NCBI GenBank assembly: GCA_944383545.1
Contig: CALWPY010000004.1
Span: forward strand, 62,001 to 126,000
Source: an uncultured Lachnospiraceae bacterium
GTDB lineage: Bacteria > Bacillota > Clostridia > Lachnospirales > Lachnospiraceae
Direction: 5' to 3'
DNA: 64,000 nucleotides
In this document: positions 8,607-17,426 of the stretch, in pieces
How positions within the stretch are numbered: the first letter of the stretch is position 1
How the letters are laid out: every line of letters starts with the position of its first letter
The notes under the pieces: model-generated
Database searches by the model: none
What the model was told of the DNA's origin: nothing
What the model saw: only the letters and a program-made list of their open reading frames with translations
Program-made: the position numbers and the translations under genes

Positions 8607-10055
8607 ATGCTTACTTATTCTTTTGAAAATCTTAATGATATGAGTCTTTATGAGTATATATATGAGTGTATAAAAAATGATATATTGTCAGGCGTGCTTA
8701 CTGCGGGGGAGAAACTTCCATCTAAAAGGACTTTTGCAAAAAATCATAACATAAGTGTGATTACTGTGGAGAATGCTTACGGACAGCTTATGGCTGAAGG
8801 ATTTATTTATTCAATGCCAAAAAAGGGATATTTTGTATCTGACATAAAGAGCCTAAATATCGGAAGAATGAGTAAATCTGACCATACTGACCTTATTAAA
8901 TCAGATAATAATTCCTTAAAAAACAATTACGTTACTATCCATGATTTAAGCAGGTCAGACACAATATTCGCGGATTTTGTAAACAACCATACCTCTGTCA
9001 GCAGTTTTCCATTTTCACAATGGGCAAAAATAATGCGGAAAATTTTAACCTATGATAATGAAGAACTCCTTAAAAACCCTCCGCCGGGAGGAGTGTCAGA
9101 GCTTAGAATTGCCATATCCGAGCACTTAAAAGATTTCAGAGGAATAACGGTATCTCCCGAACAGATTATTATCGGTGCGGGTACTGAATATCTCTATGGT
9201 CTGCTCATACAGCTTTTAGGGAGAAAAAAAATATATGCCGTTGAAAATCCGGGCTACAGAAAAATCCAGAAAATATATGAGGCAAATGATGTATGCTGTC
9301 TGAACATTCCTATGGATAAAGACGGAATTATTCTTGAAGCACTAAAAATGAGTGATACTGATGTTTTACAAATTTCTCCGTCCCACCATTTTCCTACCGG
9401 TATAGTTACTCCGATAAGCAGAAGGTACGGTCTTTTAGAATGGGCAAATGAAAAAGAAGGGAGATATATTATAGAAGATGATTATGACAGTGAATTTCGC
9501 CTTCAGGGAAGACCGATTCCTGCCCTTATGTCCATTGACGTGTCGGAAAAGGTCATATATTTTAACACCTTTACAAAAAGTCTGTCTTCTACAATAAGAA
9601 TAAGCTACATGATACTTCCAATGCATCTGCTCAAAAAATTTCATGAAACTTTAAGCTTTTATGCCTGTACTGTATCGAACTTTGAGCAGTACGCGCTTGC
9701 CGCCTTTATAAGCGACGGCTTCTTTGAAAAGCATATTAACCGCATGAGGGGATATTACAGAAACCTCCGTGACACCTTGCTTTCTGAAATAAAATCAAGC
9801 ACTCTTTCAGAATACGTCACAATAAAAGAAGAAGATTCAGGACTCCACTTTCTCATGGAAATACGCACCCTGAAATCTGATAGCGAATTAAAAGAGTGCG
9901 CATTAAAAAACGGTATTAATATTTCTTTTTTGACTGACTATTACAGCGAGCCTGACAATAACGCCATGCACACTGCAATAATTAACTATTCAGGACTTTC
10001 CGAAAATGATATAAAAGAAGCTGTCACAAGACTTGCAAGGGCATTTTCCCAGTGA
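8607..10055 (+). CDS. pdxR: MocR-family regulator (PdxR-like): GntR helix-turn-helix fused to a PLP-binding aminotransferase fold
   Basis: A protein of 483 residues. Residues about 8-75 form a GntR winged helix (GEKLPSKRTFAKNHNISV, then YGQLMAEGFIYSMPKKGYFV). The rest is a type I aminotransferase fold with PPPGGVSELR, IEDDYDSEF (the aspartate that pairs with the pyridine nitrogen) and FTKSLSSTIR, where Lys324 is the likely PLP Schiff-base lysine. MocR proteins next to pdxST act as PLP-sensing PdxR regulators; the divergent placement supports that. The start at 8607 has AAGGAG ten bases upstream; an earlier in-frame ATG at 8544 lies inside the promoter region. Confidence 0.85.
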   Translation: MLTYSFENLNDMSLYEYIYECIKNDILSGVLTAGEKLPSKRTFAKNHNISVITVENAYGQLMAEGFIYSMPKKGYFVSDIKSLNIGRMSKSDHTDLIKSDNNSLKNNYVTIHDLSRSDTIFADFVNNHTSVSSFPFSQWAKIMRKILTYDNEELLKNPPPGGVSELRIAISEHLKDFRGITVSPEQIIIGAGTEYLYGLLIQLLGRKKIYAVENPGYRKIQKIYEANDVCCLNIPMDKDGIILEALKMSDTDVLQISPSHHFPTGIVTPISRRYGLLEWANEKEGRYIIEDDYDSEFRLQGRPIPALMSIDVSEKVIYFNTFTKSLSSTIRISYMILPMHLLKKFHETLSFYACTVSNFEQYALAAFISDGFFEKHINRMRGYYRNLRDTLLSEIKSSTLSEYVTIKEEDSGLHFLMEIRTLKSDSELKECALKNGINISFLTDYYSEPDNNAMHTAIINYSGLSENDIKEAVTRLARAFSQ

Positions 10056-10077
10056 CATTAACTAAAAGTACAGCCAA

Positions 10078-10842
10078 TTACAACAATTCAAGACAAAGCA
10101 AAGGCAAAGTTTCGCAGGTATCTTCACCCAGCGCAGAGTCAATTAATTTAAGCTCTGCGCTGTCATCTTCATCATAAATCACTGTACCCTCAAGTGCCAT
10201 ATCAGAAAAATTAAGTTCATTCATATAATCATACGGAAGATTTGCATTTATTACCTTGTAAGTTTCAAATCCGCCTTTAAGCACTACTTCGTCACCCGTC
10301 TCAAAAGGATGTGGCAGTCGCATATAGAGGTTTATAATCCTGTCCGTATCAGGATTGTTCCACAGACTGTATTCCTTTATGACATCATAAGAAAAATCAA
10401 ATGAAATTATCTCAAATCCAGGGTCAATTTTTATCCTGCCCCTGAATTTACTGCCCCTTATGTCGTACATTTCAATGTAAATATCATCATCTTCATCTAC
10501 ATCATCACAGATATCCTTAAATTCCTCTCCCGCAACATCAAATCGGTTATAAACGCCTGTAAATCTGTCATTTACCGTAAGCACATAAACCTCATTATCA
10601 TGAGTTTCCTGAAGGTAATTTCTAACACTTTCAAATCTTTTTATCATGTCAATGGCACACGGAAACTCATTTAATTCCATGAAAAAAGCCTGTTTCATGG
10701 AAATTACTGAATTGCTGTTCCAGACTATGCAACACATTTCCTCGGCATTAAACTTAAAATTGCCATCCGTTATTTCACGTTTTAAAAAATCACGCATGGT
10801 AGAAGATTCAATAAAATCTATCGTTTCCATTTGTAAGTCCAT
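10078..10842 (-). CDS. Hypothetical acidic protein
   Basis: A soluble, acidic protein of 254 residues that I do not recognise. It has no signal peptide or membrane segment. Notable stretches are a VDEDDD run near residue 138, a mixed beta-rich middle (FRGRIKIDPGFEIISFDF) and a second beta-like stretch, GDEVVLKGG. An SH3- or translation-factor-like beta fold is possible but unsupported. The ATG at 10842 has GGAG eight bases upstream. It is convergent with pdxR and follows the sirtuin gene on the same strand after a hairpin. Confidence 0.6.
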   Translation of the reverse strand: MDLQMETIDFIESSTMRDFLKREITDGNFKFNAEEMCCIVWNSNSVISMKQAFFMELNEFPCAIDMIKRFESVRNYLQETHDNEVYVLTVNDRFTGVYNRFDVAGEEFKDICDDVDEDDDIYIEMYDIRGSKFRGRIKIDPGFEIISFDFSYDVIKEYSLWNNPDTDRIINLYMRLPHPFETGDEVVLKGGFETYKVINANLPYDYMNELNFSDMALEGTVIYDEDDSAELKLIDSALGEDTCETLPLLCLELL

Positions 10843-10900
10843 AATCACATCTCCGTTTCAAACTGCTATTTTATTCCAAACTGCTTCATTCAGTGAAACA

Positions 10901-10923
10901 CCCTGACAAACTTTATGTCAGGG
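10901..10923 (-). terminator. Hairpin downstream of the sirtuin gene, weak terminator
   Basis: Perfect 8-bp stem CCCTGACA/TGTCAGGG with a 7-base loop, 28 bp after the sirtuin stop. The minus-strand downstream sequence TGTTTC has only a poor T-run, so termination may be partial. Confidence 0.45.
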
Positions 10924-10951
10924 CGCTGAATCCATACTTCAAAATATTAAT

Positions 10952-11674
10952 TTAAATACTTATCTGCTTAAACACTTCTCCAATCTTTTCAGAAATAAGT
11001 ATGTCTGCAGAGCTGTCTCTGTTCGTAGGTGCCATATTAATTACGGCAAGAGTTTTTCCATGAAAATAATCTATAAATCCCGCAGCAGGATAAACCACAA
11101 GAGAAGTTCCTCCTATAATAAGCATATCTGCCTTACTTATATGGTTTACTGCCCTGGTTATTGTATCACTGTCTAACCCTTCTTCATAAAGCACGACATC
11201 CGGCTTGACTATGCCTCCACATTCACACCTCGGTATACCTTCCGAATCAGCAATGTAATCCAAATCATAAAACTTATGACATCTCATACAGTAATTTCTG
11301 TGTACGGAGCCATGTAATTCAAGCACTTCCTTACTTCCTGCCGCCTGATGAAGCCCGTCAATATTCTGGGTAATTACTGCCTTTAATTTACCCTTTTCTT
11401 CCATTTCAGCAAGTTTAAGGTGTGCCGCATTGGGCTTTGCATCCCTGAATATCATTTTATCCTTATAAAAACGATAAAATTCTTCAGTATTCCGTGTAAA
11501 AAAACTATGGCTTATTATCGTTTCGGGAGGATATTTATATTTCTGGTTATAGAGGCCGTCCACGCTTCTGAAATCCGGTATACCGCTTTCAGTAGATACT
11601 CCTGCCCCGCCAAAAAATACGATATATTGTGAGTTGTTTATTGCATCATTTAATTTCTTTACCGACTCATTCAT
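10952..11674 (-). CDS. cobB: NAD-dependent protein deacylase (sirtuin, CobB/SrtN type)
   Basis: A sirtuin of 240 residues that removes acyl groups from lysines using NAD+. It shows GGAGVSTESGIPDFRS (about 22-37), TQNIDGLHQAAGS (101-113), catalytic His120 in LELHGSV and a zinc ribbon with Cys128, Cys131, Cys149 and Cys151. It also has GGTSLVVYPA and INMAP for NAD binding. The zinc ribbon uses CxxC...CxC spacing, slightly tighter than the usual second CxxC. Its start overlaps the stop of cdaR, so it is the last cistron of a cdaA-cdaR-sirtuin unit. Confidence 0.95.
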   Translation of the reverse strand: MNESVKKLNDAINNSQYIVFFGGAGVSTESGIPDFRSVDGLYNQKYKYPPETIISHSFFTRNTEEFYRFYKDKMIFRDAKPNAAHLKLAEMEEKGKLKAVITQNIDGLHQAAGSKEVLELHGSVHRNYCMRCHKFYDLDYIADSEGIPRCECGGIVKPDVVLYEEGLDSDTITRAVNHISKADMLIIGGTSLVVYPAAGFIDYFHGKTLAVINMAPTNRDSSADILISEKIGEVFKQISI

Positions 11675-13002
11675 CAGGATTCCCCCTCAGCAGAAACCTC
11701 TTCATCTGAATCAGTGTCCGATTCAGTAGAATTATTTTCAGACGATGTATCTGTTTCATCTTCAGTCTTTTCTGTAACAATTACTTCTATCTGCATATCA
11801 TTAATAATTCTATAAAGCTCCGATTCCGAAACCGAAATCGAGACCATATTACTTCCTGTCTGAAGCTCACTGCAGTCAACAGATAAATTAAGTGATTCTA
11901 TTGTAAGTTCAGAAACATCCCTGTTCAAACCTCTCAGAACTATCTGGTATCCTTCCGGAAATACCAGTTCATAATCATATCTTTCATCTGTATTTAAAAG
12001 AGTAACATCATCTGCCACCGGAACGAAACTTCTATCTTCAAGCTGTTCAATGGTTATACTCACGGTAATCTGCGAAGAAGCGTCTGCAAGATATATATTA
12101 TTAGGAAGATAATCTTCTATATCTACATTTGTCTCAATAGACTCACTGCTTCCTGTAACCCTGATATCATCAATATCTATTGATGATACCCCTCTGAGAA
12201 CGCTTTCCTCACCTGCTATAAGTATATAATCAGGATGATAACTTATGTCCGATATTCCATATCCGTTTGCAACACTGCCCACCGTAGACAGATTTACCGG
12301 AACACTTTTTGTAGGATATATCTTAACATTTACAAGCACTTCAGTACAGTCAAATACAATATCTTTATTTTCAACAACTTCACCATATGCATTGTAACAT
12401 ACAGGCTCGACATAATCTTCAAATTCCTCATACTTATTTGAAGCATCTACCGTTACCCTTATTTCCGTAATTTTATTTATCACGGACTTTGCTCCCTCAA
12501 TGGTAATAAGATTAGGCGTAGCCGAATATTCAGCTACAGCATAACCATCTGCCGTTTCTCCTTCAACTACTACCGTAACAGGAAGCTGTTTTGTAACCTT
12601 TTCTTCAAGGCTTAAAACCATGGTATTATCCACGTATGTTATTGTTATGTCAGAAGCTATTGAACTGTCCTTAGGCTCTACAAATATCTGAACAGTATTA
12701 GTAATGGACATTGTTGACAAGTCTGCCGTTGCATAAAAATCATCTGCAGTCAGACGGTCCACAACGGTCCTTGGTCCTCTTACTATTATATCAACCGTAT
12801 CACCCTTAGTCACATCATAAACCTGGTCCAGTTCATTAAATATATTTCCGTTAAGCTGTTCAACAGGGATATCATCTATCTGTTTTGTAACGGTGTAATC
12901 TTCTACATTCATAACAACAAGCCAGATTACTATAGCTAAAACAACAGCAAACAGCTTAAGAATAAAATTATTTAAAAACTTATCCTTTGCTTTTTCTTTC
13001 AT
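11674..13002 (-). CDS. cdaR: YbbR-domain protein CdaR, partner of the diadenylate cyclase
   Basis: A protein of 442 residues anchored by one N-terminal membrane segment (about 13-30, LKLFAVVLAIVIWLVVMNV) and exposed outside. It is followed by four YbbR beta repeats, of which the segments QIDDIPVEQLN, VTKQLPVTVVVEGE and KSVPVNLSTVG mark repeat starts. The tail is a low-complexity acidic Ser/Thr/Glu stretch. CdaR binds CdaA and modulates c-di-AMP synthesis. Its gene overlaps cdaA by 23 bp, indicating translational coupling. The usual third partner glmM is not next; a sirtuin gene takes that place. Confidence 0.92.
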   Translation of the reverse strand: MKEKAKDKFLNNFILKLFAVVLAIVIWLVVMNVEDYTVTKQIDDIPVEQLNGNIFNELDQVYDVTKGDTVDIIVRGPRTVVDRLTADDFYATADLSTMSITNTVQIFVEPKDSSIASDITITYVDNTMVLSLEEKVTKQLPVTVVVEGETADGYAVAEYSATPNLITIEGAKSVINKITEIRVTVDASNKYEEFEDYVEPVCYNAYGEVVENKDIVFDCTEVLVNVKIYPTKSVPVNLSTVGSVANGYGISDISYHPDYILIAGEESVLRGVSSIDIDDIRVTGSSESIETNVDIEDYLPNNIYLADASSQITVSITIEQLEDRSFVPVADDVTLLNTDERYDYELVFPEGYQIVLRGLNRDVSELTIESLNLSVDCSELQTGSNMVSISVSESELYRIINDMQIEVIVTEKTEDETDTSSENNSTESDTDSDEEVSAEGES

Positions 13003-13864
13003 GCTTCCTGCCTCCTTTCTTAAGCATCTTGAAACGCTTAACGTCCGTATGCTTATTCTGAAGGGATGCCAGATGCTTTCTTAAGCTGTCAGAATCCAAA
13101 TCCCTGTACAGGGCTCCCTTATATGCAACAGAAATTCCGCCCGTTTCCTCAGAAACAATAAGCGTCATACTGTCTGATATCTCGCTTATACCAAGACCTG
13201 CTCTGTGGCGTGTTCCAAGTTCCTTATTTATATCACTTCTCTCAGTGAGAGGAAGATAACAGGTTGCCGCCACTACTCTGTTATTTCTTATAATTACCGC
13301 TCCGTCATGAAGAGGAGTATTTTTCTCAAATATATTTACAAGAAGCTGTTCCGTTACTACAGCATCAATACTTATTCCGGTATTCTCATATTCACCAAGT
13401 GCAGTTTCCTGCTCTATTACAATGAGGGCACCAGTTTTTGCCTTACCAAGCTCAACTGCAGTTCTGACCAGTTCATATATAGTTTTATCACTTACCTTTT
13501 CATTTTGAGAATGCTTCTCTTCAGACACGAATATATTTCTGAATATCTTCTTTCTACCCAGTTCTTCCAGTGCACGCCTGAGTTCCGGCTGGAAAAGAAT
13601 GATAAGCGCAATAATACCCACGTTTACAGTATTTCTTGCTATCCATAATATGGTATTAAACCTGAACAGTGCCGCCAACCCAATAAATATTAACAGTATT
13701 ATAATACCTTTTAAAAGAGTCCACGCCCTGCTTGACTTAAACCATAAAAGTATATGATAAAGAAGATATGAAATTATAATTATTTCAACAACATCTGACC
13801 ATGTTATATTCGGCATATAAAACCAGTCAAAATTTGCCGTTATTGTAGCCCAAATTTTAGCCAA
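12980..13864 (-). CDS. cdaA: Diadenylate cyclase CdaA (c-di-AMP synthase)
   Basis: Condenses two ATP into c-di-AMP, the second messenger for potassium and osmotic balance. The 294-residue protein has three N-terminal membrane helices (about 26-43, 48-66 and 79-92), a short helical linker and a DAC domain. DGA is at 187-189 and RHR at 219-221, the two catalytic signature motifs, both intact. It overlaps cdaR. The Ktr potassium system 7 kb away has an RCK_C domain, the class of domain that c-di-AMP inhibits, so the two loci may be functionally linked. Confidence 0.95.
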   Translation of the reverse strand: MAKIWATITANFDWFYMPNITWSDVVEIIIISYLLYHILLWFKSSRAWTLLKGIIILLIFIGLAALFRFNTILWIARNTVNVGIIALIILFQPELRRALEELGRKKIFRNIFVSEEKHSQNEKVSDKTIYELVRTAVELGKAKTGALIVIEQETALGEYENTGISIDAVVTEQLLVNIFEKNTPLHDGAVIIRNNRVVAATCYLPLTERSDINKELGTRHRAGLGISEISDSMTLIVSEETGGISVAYKGALYRDLDSDSLRKHLASLQNKHTDVKRFKMLKKGGRKHERKSKG

Positions 13865-13890
13865 GTCAGCACCCCATTTTGCTAAAATAT

Positions 13891-14832
13891 TTATTGTTTA
13901 TTGGATTTACCTGTATTAATCTTTTTCACATTCTTATTTGCAGATGATACCTTAAGCTTTGGAACAGCTTTAACATAGTAATAATAATCATCATCCTCAA
14001 ATTGAACAATTTCCTTACGGGAGTAATCTACTATTCCTTTAAAAAACTGTATTATTACGGCGACAATCATACCCAAAATAGTACCGAAAAGTACTGCAAT
14101 TATAGATATATTTACATCAACTGCATATCCTCCGATAAGGAAAACTATTATATTTACCACTCCACCGACAGCAATGGCAATATACCATGAATAATCAAAC
14201 TGCATTCTATAGATGACACAGACAACCAGCATAGCAATAACAAAACACATTATATAAAGAAGCATTGTCTTATCTTTAAACAAATCATCTATAAGATACT
14301 GATATGTAGTAAGATTCTCAATATCGGCAGCGGAATTAAGCATATCTGCTATATCAGATGCGTAGCTTGAAAAATAGTAAAGAACAACTCCAAATGCCAC
14401 CGGTACAATACCCGCATATCCTGCCAGAACAGCAGCTGCAAGCGGAATCACATAAGGTATCTTTAAAAAGCAAAGTACCATGGAAATGAGTATTATATAT
14501 GATGTCCTTGGAAAGAACTTTACATACATACAGTACATCACTATAAAAATGATTACAAAAACCAAACCTACTTCCGTGGAAAGTGCAAATGAATGTACAG
14601 CTATATCCACGCCTGTAATAAAAAGTGTAAATGCTCCTGAAAGCAGGGCACTGAGTACAGACAGAAGAAAAATAACTATCCCTTTACCAAAGAGTTCAGA
14701 ATACCCGAACATTGAGTTTACCGATATAAATAATATAAGAGATGCTATAAATTTAAGAACAGGTATAGCAATTTCATCATATTTTCTCAAAAAATCTCTT
14801 ACTGCATTTTTAAATACTAATAATTCTGCCAT
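13891..14832 (-). CDS. Hypothetical polytopic membrane protein
   Basis: A protein of 313 residues with about eight hydrophobic helices between residues 20 and 265, then a soluble charged tail with an acidic-tyrosine run (FEDDDYYYYVKAV) and a Lys/Asn-rich end. I recognise no enzyme motif. It lies between a second small membrane protein, whose stop abuts this start with no gap, and cdaA 26 bp downstream, so it is probably in the same transcript as the c-di-AMP genes. A cell-envelope role is inference only. Confidence 0.7.
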   Translation of the reverse strand: MAELLVFKNAVRDFLRKYDEIAIPVLKFIASLILFISVNSMFGYSELFGKGIVIFLLSVLSALLSGAFTLFITGVDIAVHSFALSTEVGLVFVIIFIVMYCMYVKFFPRTSYIILISMVLCFLKIPYVIPLAAAVLAGYAGIVPVAFGVVLYYFSSYASDIADMLNSAADIENLTTYQYLIDDLFKDKTMLLYIMCFVIAMLVVCVIYRMQFDYSWYIAIAVGGVVNIIVFLIGGYAVDVNISIIAVLFGTILGMIVAVIIQFFKGIVDYSRKEIVQFEDDDYYYYVKAVPKLKVSSANKNVKKINTGKSNKQ

Positions 14833-15330
14833 TTAATACTTTCCCTTTCCTGTATTATCCGAATCATCAAAATTATCCAAATCACTTATGTCTCCACCGA
14901 TATTTGCACTCACCTTTATTGTTTCCGGTTTGGCACCTGCATCTTCCTCAGTTTCCAACTCAATAAGTTTTTTCAGATTCTTATTATAATTTATAAGTCC
15001 GGGTTTTGCTTTTGTATACCTTATATTATATATGATATAGGCAATTATTGTATATATAAATGCAAATGCCACATATCCTACCATAAGTATATATATAAGC
15101 CTTATGTAGTCCATCTCATTTATCTGATTAAGAATATCCTGAAATTTAAGCATTACAACAGCAATCACTATCACCCAATAGCATATGGTTGAAGTAACTA
15201 CTGTTTTAAGGCAGTTATATCTAACATAATCATTTTTATAGTATTTACTCATAACCAAATCTTTATTTTCCTGATTTTTTTCGTAAACAGCCAGTTTGGT
15301 CATAAGTTTTACCTTTTCTTCATTTATCAC
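14833..15330 (-). CDS. Hypothetical protein with two membrane segments
   Basis: A protein of 165 residues with an N-terminal cytoplasmic part, two hydrophobic helices (about 45-65 and 80-103) and an acidic soluble tail (DISDLDNFDDSDNTGKGKY). I take the GTG at 15330 as start because GGAG lies seven bases upstream; the nearby ATG at 15323 is out of frame. It directly precedes, without a gap, the larger membrane protein. Function unknown. Confidence 0.65.
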   Translation of the reverse strand: MINEEKVKLMTKLAVYEKNQENKDLVMSKYYKNDYVRYNCLKTVVTSTICYWVIVIAVVMLKFQDILNQINEMDYIRLIYILMVGYVAFAFIYTIIAYIIYNIRYTKAKPGLINYNKNLKKLIELETEEDAGAKPETIKVSANIGGDISDLDNFDDSDNTGKGKY

Positions 15331-15404
15331 AGCTGCACTCCTTTTAATGCCAGTTTATCAATTTAAAGATTTTTCAACTAAAATAAAGTTTACTACATTT
15401 CAAT

Positions 15405-16613
15405 TCATTTTACAAGGTCTTTATTAGCTCCGAATCTGTCTGACATTAAATAGTTCCGTATAGATATTGCTACCCTGAGAATAGCTCTGTATTCTTCATA
15501 TTTAAGATTTCTGCATGGTATAAAAGCATCTATAAGTTCAATGTAATCCTCCAACGTAGAGACACACATATATGAGTTTTTTGCAGCTATTTTTTTATTA
15601 TATGAGCTTTTTACAAGTGCCTCCAGAATATCAAGCAGGCTCTTATTTTCTGACAGTTCGCCCAGATATTTTTCTATTACGTCCATAAGGAAATCTTTAT
15701 TTTCGGTTTTGCATAAATTATAGAGTACCATGTCATCATAACTCTGTATATCCAGATTCCGCCCCATACGTTCAGAATAAGATACCACCTCATCAGCCTC
15801 TTCTCTGCTGTCTGCCAAATCATCAACAGTTTCCACACAACTTCCTACTCCCACCAGAAACTTAATTTCCGGAAATAAAAGCCTTGTTCTTTTAAATGCC
15901 CTGACAGTAATTTCCCTTGCATAGGTACTAAGCTCATAGTCTTTTACAGGGCAGAAAAAGAGAAGGTATATACCATCTGTTACATATAATATTTTCTTTT
16001 TTTCTGCCTCAAAAGCTTCTCTTATTATTTCCATAACATTCTCAGTATATTTTGATTTTTCTTCGTCTTTTGTGTCATCTTTAAATATTATCTTTGCACT
16101 TACTGCCTGATATCTGAGTTTTGGAATATAGCCGTAATGAATAAGTTCCTTCTTATCGCCCGGTCTGCAGTCATACGTCAATACATAATCCAACAGGCGG
16201 CTTATTTTTTCTCTCTTCACCTCATTTTTTTCAAGTTTCTTATAAACTTCATTTGCCAACTGCTCCGGTGACGTAGTTCTGCTTACAGATATAAAAGGAA
16301 ATATTCTTTTATTCGCCTCTTCCATTACTGATTGAGGAATTCTTACTGTAAAACGCCCTGCATTAATTACGATACCGGCGGCTTTTTTTTCCGCAGCTTT
16401 CTTTACAAGCTCCAGAAAATCTTCCGTCTTGCCTTTTATGTCCGGAGCATATTTTATAATCAGCAGAACATCTTCTTTAATTGTTCCGTTGAACGGCAGG
16501 CTGTCAACAATTTCACACCTTCTGATAAGATTAAACAGACGTCCTCTTCCTGATATAAGCTTTGCCCCTCTCAATGTCTTCAATTTAAATAACTGTTTAA
16601 ATGTAATATACAT
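15405..16613 (-). CDS. PucR-type transcriptional regulator with a divergent C-terminal helix-turn-helix
   Basis: A protein of 402 residues. The N-terminal domain (1-125, from MYITFKQLFKLKTLRGAKL) matches the PucR sensory domain. A middle GGDEF-like region runs to about 310, and the last 75 residues align with the PucR C-terminal helix-turn-helix (LLDILEALVKSSYNKKIAAK). The HTH consensus is weak: the usual NTLRYRL recognition helix reads STLEDYI, so DNA binding may differ or be lost. The ligand is unknown. GAGGTAGG lies just before the ATG. It is a separate unit from kdpE downstream. Confidence 0.7.
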   Translation of the reverse strand: MYITFKQLFKLKTLRGAKLISGRGRLFNLIRRCEIVDSLPFNGTIKEDVLLIIKYAPDIKGKTEDFLELVKKAAEKKAAGIVINAGRFTVRIPQSVMEEANKRIFPFISVSRTTSPEQLANEVYKKLEKNEVKREKISRLLDYVLTYDCRPGDKKELIHYGYIPKLRYQAVSAKIIFKDDTKDEEKSKYTENVMEIIREAFEAEKKKILYVTDGIYLLFFCPVKDYELSTYAREITVRAFKRTRLLFPEIKFLVGVGSCVETVDDLADSREEADEVVSYSERMGRNLDIQSYDDMVLYNLCKTENKDFLMDVIEKYLGELSENKSLLDILEALVKSSYNKKIAAKNSYMCVSTLEDYIELIDAFIPCRNLKYEEYRAILRVAISIRNYLMSDRFGANKDLVK

Positions 16614-16724
16614 ATCCTACCTCGCAAATTTGATATGTATATTATATAACATTTGAGTATAAATTTCATCAACTATTTTAATAAATTATAGACATTTTTT
16701 AATTTCGACTTAAACAGGTATATA

Positions 16725-17426
16725 TTATTCAACTTTCATCATACGATAACCTACTCCGATATGAGTTTGGATATATTGTGGTGAATCAGGCTCGGATTCA
16801 ATTTTCTTTCTGAGTGTCGTCATAAAAACACGCAGTGATGCAACGTCGTTTTCCCTGCTGCCTCCCCATATCTTCTGGGTTATATAAGTATGGGTAAGTA
16901 CCTTTCCCACATTTTTTGACATAAGACAAAGCAGTCTGTATTCGATTGGTGTAAGATGAAGTTCTCTGTCTCCCAAATAAGCACAGCCTGCGGCAAAATC
17001 CACCTTGAGTCTGCCGTTTACAAAAACAGAATTTGATGTAACAGAGCTCTCCTCCATAAATGCAAGGCGACGCTGAGTTACACGAAGTCTTGCCAAAAGT
17101 TCCTCCACTGAAAACGGTTTCGTAAGATAGTCATCCGCACCTGCGTCCAAAGCCTCTATTTTATCTTTATCTTCGCTTCTTGCACTTATAACAATAACAG
17201 GCATATTAGACCATGACCGAATACACTTAATAACCTCAATACCGTCAATATCCGGCAGTCCTAAATCCAGAAGCACAACATCAGGATTGTGAGAAGAAGC
17301 CTCCATAATTGCGCTTTCTCCGTTAGAAGCTACAAGATATTTATAATCATGGGTTTTTAGTGTGGTTGTAATAAGGTTGCGGACAGAAGCATCATCCTCT
17401 ACCACAAGAATTAAAATCTTATTCAT
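16725..17426 (-). CDS. kdpE: KdpE-type response regulator (OmpR/PhoB family)
   Basis: A protein of 233 residues: receiver domain with the acidic pocket EDD at about 10-12, phosphoacceptor Asp54 (LLDLGLPD) and Lys103 region (DDYLTKPF), then a winged-helix DNA-binding domain with LTPIEYRLL and GVGYRM. It overlaps the sensor gene by 8 bp. The pair resembles KdpDE, but no kdpFABC is within the window; the linked transporter is ktrAB upstream on the same strand. I infer that KdpE acts on the exact direct repeats in the ktrB promoter. Confidence 0.9.
   Translation of the reverse strand: MNKILILVVEDDASVRNLITTTLKTHDYKYLVASNGESAIMEASSHNPDVVLLDLGLPDIDGIEVIKCIRSWSNMPVIVISARSEDKDKIEALDAGADDYLTKPFSVEELLARLRVTQRRLAFMEESSVTSNSVFVNGRLKVDFAAGCAYLGDRELHLTPIEYRLLCLMSKNVGKVLTHTYITQKIWGGSRENDVASLRVFMTTLRKKIESEPDSPQYIQTHIGVGYRMMKVE

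Noticed and set aside
13205-13648. Plus-strand open frame of 147 codons opposite cdaA
   Set aside because: Antisense to a conserved enzyme, no ribosome binding site, no recognisable motif.
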